Positions 1 through 5,365 of a stretch of DNA of 13,848 nt are shown in pieces. The stretch's first letter is position 1. Every line of letters begins with the position of its first letter. The notes under the pieces were generated by a model. It worked only from the letters and a program-made list of their open reading frames with translations, was not told the DNA's origin and made no database searches. Both the position numbers and the translations under genes were made by a program. The DNA is from Desulfobulbaceae bacterium UBA2262 (GTDB lineage: Bacteria; Desulfobacterota; Desulfobulbia; Desulfobulbales; Desulfurivibrionaceae): contig DDXK01000015.1 in the NCBI GenBank assembly GCA_002347185.1, forward strand, positions 69,044 to 82,891, written 5' to 3'.

Positions 1-19
1 GAGCGCCAGGGCTTTTTTT
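1..19. terminator. Possible half of an intrinsic terminator cut by the window edge
   Basis: A GC-rich arm (positions 1-12) is followed directly by seven T. This is the form of the 3' half of a plus-strand terminator, or of the 5' half of a bidirectional one serving the lipoprotein gene that ends at 44. The partner arm would lie outside the window, so the hairpin cannot be confirmed. Confidence 0.25.
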
Positions 20-43
20 GCTGTGCGAGCTGGCTTGCTGAGT

Positions 44-811
44 TCAGTGCCCCGACTCTGCCGGGAAGGAGAGACGCACCACCTGGGTCTTTTCCCCCAT
101 GGTGATGGAAAGGCGCAGTTCTCGGGCATCTTCGGCTTCCTCCCCCCTGAGGCCGGGAAAGAAGAGGACGCCGTAGGCGATCTGCTGGGGGAGGATCGGC
201 ACATTCTGCAGAGTTTTCGAGGCAAGGTCGTCCCTGATCTTCTCCCCGGCGTTGCTGTAGCTCTCCACCCCGCCCAGGATGGCGCCGCCGGCTGCGCCGA
301 TGACGGCACCGGTGCCCATCGCCTCGCCGACATTGCTGCCGGTTGCCACCCCGATCGCCAGCCCGGCCAAGGCGCCGGCCGCACCCATGAGCAGGGAGGG
401 CTTGCTCGCGCCCTTGGCGGTTTCGCCGAGGTCCACCTGGCCGGAGGTGCGCTGGTAGGTTTTTTCCAGGGAGAGGATCGGCCAGGCCCGATTGCTGCTG
501 TCGATGAGAAAGGTCTGGGTGGGATTGACCAGCACCCGTTCCTGGCTGTCATTCTGGAAGGTGACCTGGATCGGCAGCAGGCCGGCCTGGCGGGCGTCGA
601 AACCGAAGGATTCCTTGGCCCGGGCCGGATCGCTGAAGGCCAGGGCGCTTATCTTCAGGCCATTTTCCAGCACGATCCCGTTGTTGGCGTCTGGCAGGTT
701 CAGCGGAGCGACCCGGTCCCGGTAGGTGCAGCCGCCGACGAGTTGGAAGAGGCTGAGCAGGGTGGCAAGCCATCCCAGGTGCCGGTAGAGGCGCAGGGTA
801 TTTTTTCTCAT
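44..811 (-). CDS. Glycine-zipper outer-membrane or periplasmic lipoprotein
   Basis: This 255-residue protein begins with a short basic stretch (MRKNTLRLYR), a hydrophobic core and a lipobox-like LVGGC, with Cys28 as the likely lipidated residue. Residues about 140-181 form a Gly/Ala-rich glycine zipper (GAAGALAG, GAVIGAAGGAILGG), as in membrane-associated lipoproteins of the Gram-negative envelope. The rest has no motif I recognise. I chose the start at 811 because AAGGAG lies five bases upstream. An in-frame ATG at 838 overlaps the degP stop (ATGA) but has no ribosome-binding site and would put nine extra residues before the signal peptide. It follows degP by 23 bases on the same strand, so the two are very probably co-transcribed, which hints at an envelope-quality role. 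Being a lipoprotein is well supported. Its function is not known. Confidence 0.8.
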   Translation of the reverse strand: MRKNTLRLYRHLGWLATLLSLFQLVGGCTYRDRVAPLNLPDANNGIVLENGLKISALAFSDPARAKESFGFDARQAGLLPIQVTFQNDSQERVLVNPTQTFLIDSSNRAWPILSLEKTYQRTSGQVDLGETAKGASKPSLLMGAAGALAGLAIGVATGSNVGEAMGTGAVIGAAGGAILGGVESYSNAGEKIRDDLASKTLQNVPILPQQIAYGVLFFPGLRGEEAEDARELRLSITMGEKTQVVRLSFPAESGH

Positions 812-834
812 GTCAGCTCCTTGTCGCTGCTGGT

Positions 835-2298
835 TCATTTCAGGCGCAGGCCGAAGAAACGGGTATGCCCCTCGCGTTTCACAAAGAAGGAGATCACGGA
901 CTTCTCCTTGCTGCTTTTCATTTTTTTCACAAAACTCTGCACATCTTTGACCGGTTCCTGGTTCACCTCAAGAAGCAGGTCGCCCTTGCGCAGTCCTGCG
1001 GCCGCGGCCGGAGAGCCTGGCTCCACGCTGGTGATCAGGACGCCGAATTTGTCCTCTATGCCAAGGGAGGCGGCGATTTCCGGGGTGAGATCCTGGACCT
1101 GCATGCCAAGTTCCTGGGTGAGGTTGCCTTCGCTGGGCTGTGCCGTGGCAAGCTGTTCTTCCTCCAGCTTGGCGATGAGCACGGTGACCGGGATTTTTTT
1201 CCCTTTGCGGATCAGGGTGAGAGGCACCTTGTTGCCCACCTGGGTCTGTGCCACCAGATTGGGCAGCATGCTCATCTGGGTGATCTCCTTGCCGTTGAAG
1301 TCGATGATCACATCGCCGGGCTTGATCCCCGCTTTTTCCGCCGGGCTGTTCGGCGAAATCTCCCCGACCAGGGCGCCGATGGGCCGATCGAGATGAAACT
1401 GGGCCGCCAGCTCCGGGGTGACCGGCTGGATCATCACTCCCAGCCAGCCGCGCACCACGGTGCCGTGCGCCTTGAGCTGCTCGACGACATTTTTCGCCAT
1501 GTTCACCGGGATGGCGAAGCCGATGCCGATATTGCCGCCGCTCCGGCTGTAGATGGCGGTATTGATGCCGACCATCTTGCCGTTCATGTCGTAGAGGGGG
1601 CCGCCGGAGTTGCCGGGGTTGATGGAGGCGTCGGTCTGAATGAAGTTCTCATAGGGGCCGCTGCCCAGGGAGCGGCCCTTGCCGCTGACGATGCCCGCGG
1701 TGACGGTCTGCTCGAAGCCGAAGGGGTTGCCGATGGCCATGACCCAGTCTCCGACCCGCAAGAGGTCGGAATCACCCATCTCGGTGGCGGGCAACTCGCT
1801 CTTGGGTTCGATCTTGATCAGGGCGATGTCTGTTTTCGGATCGCGGCCGATGACTTTGGCGTCATACTCATCGAAGGTGGTGAGCCGCACGTTGATGGAA
1901 TCGGCGTTATCCACCACATGGTTGTTGGTGATGATGTAGCCGTCCCTGGAGATGATCACCCCGGAACCGAGGCTGGTCCGTTTCAGTTCCCGCTGGCGCT
2001 GCTCCATGCCGTCGGGGGAGGGGAGGCCGAAAAAACGGCGGAACATCTCCGGCATTTCCTGGTCCTGGTTGAAGAAGAATTCGTGAGGATTGCGCGGGGC
2101 CTTGACCACCTGGGTCGTGTAGATATTGACCACCGTCGGGCCAAGCCTTTCGGCCAGGTCGGCAAAGGTTGGCGGCACAGCGCCGCTGGCGCCGGCGATA
2201 CCGGAGAGGCCGGCCAGCCAGAGGCTGGCGCAGAAAAGGAAGACGAAAAGGGGGCGGTGGGAGCCGGTGCGGGCTCTGCTGTGGTCTTTGTGCAACAT
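835..2298 (-). CDS. degP: Periplasmic serine endoprotease of the Do (DegP/DegQ/MucD) family
   Basis: This 487-residue protein degrades or refolds damaged envelope proteins in the periplasm. It has a signal peptide (residues 1 to about 37), a trypsin-like domain and two C-terminal PDZ domains (about 285-375 and 395-487), the usual length and layout of the family. The catalytic triad is complete: His127 in TNNHVV, Asp157 in KTDIAL and Ser231 in GNSGGP. A Gln/Glu-rich loop at about 73-108 precedes the protease core, as in DegP/DegQ. The start at 2298 has AAGGAG eight bases upstream and is followed at once by the signal peptide. The open frame continues to 2514, but the extra residues are not family-like. 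It heads a likely two-gene operon with the lipoprotein downstream. Upstream are the ECF sigma and anti-sigma genes, an order like algU-muc-mucD, where the protease belongs to the stress response. Whether it is DegP or DegQ proper cannot be decided from sequence. Confidence 0.96.
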   Translation of the reverse strand: MLHKDHSRARTGSHRPLFVFLFCASLWLAGLSGIAGASGAVPPTFADLAERLGPTVVNIYTTQVVKAPRNPHEFFFNQDQEMPEMFRRFFGLPSPDGMEQRQRELKRTSLGSGVIISRDGYIITNNHVVDNADSINVRLTTFDEYDAKVIGRDPKTDIALIKIEPKSELPATEMGDSDLLRVGDWVMAIGNPFGFEQTVTAGIVSGKGRSLGSGPYENFIQTDASINPGNSGGPLYDMNGKMVGINTAIYSRSGGNIGIGFAIPVNMAKNVVEQLKAHGTVVRGWLGVMIQPVTPELAAQFHLDRPIGALVGEISPNSPAEKAGIKPGDVIIDFNGKEITQMSMLPNLVAQTQVGNKVPLTLIRKGKKIPVTVLIAKLEEEQLATAQPSEGNLTQELGMQVQDLTPEIAASLGIEDKFGVLITSVEPGSPAAAAGLRKGDLLLEVNQEPVKDVQSFVKKMKSSKEKSVISFFVKREGHTRFFGLRLK

Positions 2299-2415
2299 GG
2301 GAGACGCTCCTTGCTTATGATATGAAAAGGATTGTTCTTCTCTCGATGGGCTATTCGGTGTCGGCGCTTGGCGGGGAGGGGCGGACATTACAGGGTGCTT
2401 GGCTCCTGTGCGTTC

Positions 2416-2445
2416 ATTGTGTACGGCACCAATTCCCGCTGTCAA
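2416..2445 (-). promoter_or_regulatory. Sigma-70-like promoter for degP
   Basis: A perfect TTGACA (2440-2445 on the minus strand) is followed after 18 bases by CACAAT (2416-2421, four of six consensus positions). It lies past the terminator at 2537-2578 and about 110 bases before the degP start, so it can transcribe degP independently of anything upstream. The long 5' leader shows no obvious structure. Confidence 0.45.
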
Positions 2446-2536
2446 GCTGAGATGTGGTCTGCGCGATCGGCACCTGGTGACGGAGTCCCTGAACCCTGCA
2501 TGGCCGGGAAGCAAACAGCGCCTTCCTCGTCGGTTG

Positions 2537-2578
2537 AAAAAAGGGACCGCAGCAGCAGGGAGGCGCCGCTGCGGTCCC
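2537..2578 (-). terminator. Strong intrinsic terminator of the predicted small RNA
   Basis: GGGACCGCAGC (2543-2553) pairs perfectly with GCTGCGGTCCC (2568-2578) to give an 11-bp stem around a 14-base loop. On the minus strand it is followed by six T (2537-2542). The loop carries CCTCCC. It would stop transcripts starting at the ECF-type promoter just upstream and any read-through from the anti-sigma gene. Confidence 0.85.
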
Positions 2579-2642
2579 GAGAGGGGCCCTTCTGGGGAAG
2601 AAGGGTGTGGGAAGAAAGGGATGCTGTCTCGATGCGCATCGT
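2537..2642 (-). ncRNA. Predicted ECF-sigma-dependent small RNA (about 106 nt)
   Basis: The element is bounded upstream by an ECF-type promoter (2649-2676) and downstream by an 11-bp terminator stem with T6. The 5' end near 2642 is inferred from the usual distance to the -10 element. Three structured parts can be read: a 12-base palindrome CGATGCGCATCG at the 5' end (2630-2641); a perfect 7-bp hairpin CCCTTCT/AGAAGGG (2587-2605) with loop TCCCC; and the terminator hairpin with CCTCCC in its loop. About 25 bases between the first two are pyrimidine-rich. C-rich loops suit pairing with purine-rich ribosome-binding sites. An open frame from an ATG at 2639 exists but has no ribosome-binding site and runs through the terminator. 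The alternative is a degP leader with an attenuator, made less likely by the separate promoter at 2416-2445. I do not recognise a known RNA family. Confidence 0.6.
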
Positions 2643-2648
2643 ACTTTT

Positions 2649-2676
2649 AAGACCGTGCCGGGAGCGGAAAAGTTCC
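2649..2676 (-). promoter_or_regulatory. ECF (sigma-E-type) promoter in front of the predicted small RNA
   Basis: GGAACTT (2670-2676 on the minus strand), 16 bases, then GTCTT (2649-2653) followed by AA. It matches the promoter before the sigma gene in both elements and in spacing, and resembles the sigma-E consensus GGAACTT/TCTAA. It begins just past the T-tract that ends the anti-sigma transcript. Confidence 0.75.
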
Positions 2677-2679
2677 CTG

Positions 2680-2713
2680 AAAAAAAACGGGCTTGTGAAA
2701 AAAATGAGGCCCG
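2680..2713 (-). terminator. Probable terminator of the sigma/anti-sigma operon
   Basis: Nine bases past the anti-sigma stop codon, CGGGC (2709-2713 read on the minus strand) can pair with GCCCG (2688-2692), followed by eight T on the minus strand (2680-2687). The stem is only 5 bp with a 16-base loop, so it rests mainly on the long T-tract and on its position. Confidence 0.5.
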
Positions 2714-2721
2714 AGGCGTTT

Positions 2722-3528
2722 TCATTGAAAGCGGATGGCGGCGGTGAGCATTTTTTTCTCCCTGCCCGGGCGGAGCTGATTGGGATCGGCAGGGTTGATG
2801 ACGGAACGGTGCTGGCCCATGAGCGCCTGGAAATGCTCAAGGTCGCCGGGAGGCAGATGCACGAGCAGAATTCCCTGGCCCATCTGATGTACCTGCCACT
2901 CATGCTGGCGCATGGTCGCAAGCAGACGCAGGCGGTTCTGCTCGGAGACCCCGGCAAGCAGAACGCCGAGGTCGGGAGAGAGCAGGCGGCGGGCGTTCTG
3001 GTGCGCGGCAAGATGGGTTGCCAGGACCGTGGTCGCCGGGTGCAGGCCATCCTGATAGCCGAGCGGGGTGGTGGGATGATAGGGCCGGCGGTCCGTGTGG
3101 ACCACGGCCAGGGTTCGTTCCCGGGACAGGGGCTGGAATGGGCGAAGGGCGGTGATGGCGCGGTCGGACTGGTGGGTGGGAAGTTCGATGGGGCTGTTTT
3201 TTACCAGAAATCCGGCCAGCATGGCGATGGCGAAGGCGGTCGCCGCAGCCGGCAGGGAGAGAGAGATGTTCAGCTTCTTGAAAAGAAGCAGGAAGCGCTC
3301 CCAGGCGCCCTGTCCGCCAAGTTTTTCTTGAATGCCCGGCAGGAGGTCGGCCGGTGGCGGGACAGGTTCGAGTCCCCGCACCAGTTGGACGGTGGTCTGA
3401 TATTCCCGCCAGGCTGCGGCGCAAGTCGCGCATTCCCCCAGGTGGCCAGTAAACAGGAGCAGCTCCTGCCGGTCAAGGCTGTTGTCCGCATAGTCTGTGA
3501 ACAGGGTATGGATTTCGGCGCAGTTCAT
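2722..3528 (-). CDS. Zinc-finger anti-sigma factor, single-pass inner-membrane protein
   Basis: This 268-residue protein probably holds the adjacent ECF sigma factor inactive at the membrane. The cytoplasmic N-terminus has the anti-sigma zinc-finger (zf-HC2) pattern: Cys3, then His29-x3-Cys33-x2-Cys36 in HLGECATC. A single hydrophobic segment (about 88-108) is followed by a periplasmic portion of roughly 160 residues that I cannot assign to RseA or MucA. Its last third (GILLVHLPPGDLEHFQ) looks like a folded sensor domain. The start at 3528 is 13 bases past the sigma stop. It lacks a good ribosome-binding site, so translation is probably coupled to sigma, as expected for partners kept in balance. 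Family and partner are clear from motif and position. The signal it senses, and how it is cleaved or released, are not visible. Confidence 0.88.
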   Translation of the reverse strand: MNCAEIHTLFTDYADNSLDRQELLLFTGHLGECATCAAAWREYQTTVQLVRGLEPVPPPADLLPGIQEKLGGQGAWERFLLLFKKLNISLSLPAAATAFAIAMLAGFLVKNSPIELPTHQSDRAITALRPFQPLSRERTLAVVHTDRRPYHPTTPLGYQDGLHPATTVLATHLAAHQNARRLLSPDLGVLLAGVSEQNRLRLLATMRQHEWQVHQMGQGILLVHLPPGDLEHFQALMGQHRSVINPADPNQLRPGREKKMLTAAIRFQ

Positions 3529-3541
3529 GGTCGGACCGTTT

Positions 3542-4102
3542 TCAGAAAAGGTTTTTCAGACGATTTTTCAGGGCCAGCCTGGCCCGGTTGAGTTTCGACT
3601 TGACCGTTCCCATGGGGAGGCCAAGGATTTCACTGATTTCTTCGTAGGACATGCCCTGCATGTCTCGCAGGAGAACGATCTCCTTTTCCGCCGGGGGCAG
3701 GGAGGCTATGGCCCTGCGGACCAGGCGCGAGGTGTCCTCCCGCTCCAGGTCTTTTTCCGGCGTTGCCCCGGTGCTGAGGCTGACTCCTGATTCCGGGTCG
3801 TCGATGGGCAGGCTGCTGAAAAATCCCCGCCGGAGCAATTTTTTATAGCGGTTCCGGCAGTGGTTCAGGGCAAGCTGGTAGAGCCAGGCGGCAAACTTGT
3901 CGTCGTCGTTGAGTTTGCCGATCTGCCGGAATACGGTCACGAAGATATCCTGGGTGAGATCCTTCGCTTCGTCCTGCTGTTTCACATAGCCCAGAGCCAG
4001 GTTGTATATCCTGGCCTGGTAGAGGAGCACCAGGCGATTGAATGCCTGATTGTCTCCCTGCCGCAGGGCGCGGACCAATTCCGTTGTTTCGCTCTGTTGC
4101 AT
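3542..4102 (-). CDS. RNA polymerase sigma factor, ECF subfamily (RpoE-like)
   Basis: A 186-residue sigma factor that directs RNA polymerase to stress promoters. Region 2 spans about residues 20-86 and includes the -10-recognition and core-binding stretch EAKDLTQDIF (45-54) and FAAWLYQLALNHCRNR. Region 4 spans about 128-182, with the helix-turn-helix MSYEEISEILGLPMGTVKSKLNRAR that reads the -35 element. There is no sigma region 1.1 or 3, as in ECF factors. It is followed after 13 bases by its zinc-finger anti-sigma factor. A GGAACTT/GTCTT promoter 50-80 bases before the start implies autoregulation. The ATG at 4102 is the only plausible start in frame with region 2, though its ribosome-binding site is weak. 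The strong likeness to RpoE in DLTQDIF and the GGAACTT-type promoter suggest an envelope-stress sigma of the RpoE/AlgU type. The exact ECF group would need a profile search. Confidence 0.95.
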   Translation of the reverse strand: MQQSETTELVRALRQGDNQAFNRLVLLYQARIYNLALGYVKQQDEAKDLTQDIFVTVFRQIGKLNDDDKFAAWLYQLALNHCRNRYKKLLRRGFFSSLPIDDPESGVSLSTGATPEKDLEREDTSRLVRRAIASLPPAEKEIVLLRDMQGMSYEEISEILGLPMGTVKSKLNRARLALKNRLKNLF

Positions 4103-4154
4103 AAAGAAAGCGCTGCGCCAGGCGAACCTGAGGCAAGTTGTTCCTCTTGTTAGT

Positions 4155-4183
4155 CAAGACAACCGTTTCCGAAAAAAAGTTCC
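4155..4183 (-). promoter_or_regulatory. ECF (sigma-E-type) autoregulatory promoter of the sigma operon
   Basis: GGAACTT (4177-4183 on the minus strand), 16 bases, then GTCTTG (4155-4160). The predicted transcription start is near 4149, giving a leader of about 47 bases. The rest of the 290-bp gap (4103-4392) between the divergent sigma gene and the gene at 4393 shows no gene. On the plus strand only a poor -35/-10 pair (TTGAAA at 4312, TACCCT at 4336) can be found. Confidence 0.75.
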
Positions 4184-4392
4184 GGCGGGCCATCTTTTTG
4201 AAAAGAGCTCCGACGCGGGCGGGCGTGGAGAGTACTGCTTGGCAGATTTAACAGGAAAAAAGGCAAAAGAACAACTGGAAAGCATGGGGCGGGCCGGCCG
4301 GCAGGCTTGTCTTGAAAGGGGAGCAGCTTCTGTGGTACCCTGCAGGCCGGCAGGGGCGAAGAACTGGGGATTTGATCCGGAGGCGGAAGAAG

Positions 4393-4767
4393 ATGCTGGA
4401 AAAGATCGTTGCTGACCTCAAGAAGATTTTTACCTTCAAGGAGACCACCGAGGAGGGGGACATCGTCCTCATCGTCGCCGATAATCTCATGTATGCCGTG
4501 GTCACCGGGATTGAGCGGGACACGACCAGGCAGGAGGAATGGTGGCAGGTCGGCATGCAGCTGCTCTCCATCCCGCCGCAGAAGTTCACCTGGACCTTGC
4601 GTGAGCCGCAGTTCACCGGCAGGGAGGTTTTCACCATGGGCGGAGAAGGAAGGTTCGTGCAGGCGATTGATTTCGGTGTCGGCACGAAGAAGCGGGGCAG
4701 AAAGAAAGGCGGCGAGGGCGAGGGGGGCAAAAAGCAGAAAGCGCCGGTGTTGACCCTGCTCAAATAG
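4393..4767 (+). CDS. Small cytoplasmic protein of unknown function with a basic tail
   Basis: I do not recognise this 124-residue protein. It starts with a Lys-rich amphipathic helix (MLEKIVADLKKIFTF), followed by a compact, mostly beta-like core. The core contains DIVLIVADNLMYAVVTGIERD, a WW pair near residue 49 and a Pro/aromatic stretch (IPPQKFTWTLREPQFTG). Residues about 99-118 are almost only Lys, Arg, Gly and Glu, which could bind nucleic acid or be disordered. There is no signal peptide or membrane segment. The ATG at 4393 is preferred over an earlier TTG at 4312 because GGAGG lies nine bases upstream and the earlier residues look non-coding. It is transcribed away from the sigma gene and stops 25 bases before the converging zinc-ribbon gene, so it is probably a single-gene unit. 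It looks genuinely coding, with no function assigned. Confidence 0.75.
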   Translation: MLEKIVADLKKIFTFKETTEEGDIVLIVADNLMYAVVTGIERDTTRQEEWWQVGMQLLSIPPQKFTWTLREPQFTGREVFTMGGEGRFVQAIDFGVGTKKRGRKKGGEGEGGKKQKAPVLTLLK

Positions 4768-4792
4768 GAGAGGGGCTTCGGGCAGGTTGGCG

Positions 4793-4951
4793 CTATTCCT
4801 GGCTGGCGGAATGGTTGTGCACTCTTTCCAGCAGTTGCTGGTAGCAGTGCGGGCAATACCCATGGGAAAGCTTCGTGCCCGGATCGGCGGCTTTTTTTCG
4901 CCAGAGATTGCGGCTCTTGGTTTTTTGACAGACGCAGCAGATCACTTGCAT
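4793..4951 (-). CDS. Small four-cysteine zinc-ribbon protein
   Basis: This 52-residue protein has two CxxC pairs, Cys5/Cys8 (ICCVCQKTKS) and Cys33/Cys36 (SHGYCPHCYQ), joined by a basic linker with a Trp. That is the spacing of a zinc ribbon. The pattern Cx2CKx..W..SHGxCPxC is familiar as the C-terminal tail of many PAS-domain and response-regulator proteins. Here it stands alone. The ATG at 4951 has GAGG nine bases upstream. An ATG at 4960 would sit directly on that site. The open frame extends to 5104, but the added residues are Pro/Arg-rich, overlap the ptsH start and look non-coding. It faces the gene at 4393 and diverges from ptsH. Zinc binding is inferred from cysteine spacing, and no role can be given. 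Confidence 0.7.
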   Translation of the reverse strand: MQVICCVCQKTKSRNLWRKKAADPGTKLSHGYCPHCYQQLLERVHNHSASQE

Positions 4952-5069
4952 GGCCTTCATCCTCGGTCTTTGTTCTTTGTCATACTCATCGGCCGGGGGC
5001 GTGGGAAACTTGACGGGAAAATGTGGCGGCACACGCCGCGCTTCCCGAAAGCCGGGGGGAGAGTGCCGA

Positions 5070-5342
5070 ATGGAGTGTCTGGAGAAAAAGATCACCATTG
5101 CCAATCAGTGCGGCCTGCATGGCAGGGCCTCTGCAAAACTGGTGGAAACCGCGCGCTGTTTCGCGGCCGAGGTCTGGCTGGTGCGGGACGGCGAGGAGGC
5201 CGATGGGAAAAGCATCCTCGAGGTGATGGCCCTGGCCTGCACCAAGGGAACCCCCCTGACAATCAAGGCCAGGGGGACGGATGCCGAAGAGGCCCTGGCC
5301 ATCCTGGCCAGCCTGGTGGAAAACAAGTTCGGGGAGGACTGA
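5070..5342 (+). CDS. ptsH: Phosphocarrier protein HPr of the phosphotransferase system
   Basis: HPr accepts a phosphoryl group from Enzyme I and passes it to EIIA proteins. This 90-residue protein has the usual length. The phosphorylated histidine is His17 in CGLHGRAS (His15 in most family members). A serine in the HPr-kinase context, Ser48 in DGKSIL, is also kept, so regulation by HPr kinase is possible though no hprK is in this window. The start at 5070 gives the family N-terminus and has a G-rich ribosome-binding site (GGGGAG) about eight bases upstream. Open frame continues back to 4950, but those residues are not HPr-like. It is 23 bases before ptsI, so they form one operon. No sugar-specific EII gene is present here. 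In this kind of bacterium the pair may serve regulation or a mannose-type system elsewhere. Confidence 0.96.
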   Translation: MECLEKKITIANQCGLHGRASAKLVETARCFAAEVWLVRDGEEADGKSILEVMALACTKGTPLTIKARGTDAEEALAILASLVENKFGED

Positions 5343-5365
5343 CCCCCGCCCCGGGGCGCAAAGCC

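Noticed and set aside
865..2325. Long plus-strand open frame opposite degP
   Set aside because: Antisense shadow of a clearly conserved protease in high-GC DNA. The His/Gly/Asp-rich translation is typical of such shadows.
2442..2639. Possible leaderless 65-residue reading frame starting inside the predicted small RNA
   Set aside because: No ribosome-binding site, composition unlike the neighbours, and the frame runs straight through the strong terminator at 2537-2578.
4312..4341. TTGAAA-N18-TACCCT as promoter for the gene at 4393
   Set aside because: The -10 matches only three of six positions. Too weak to annotate.
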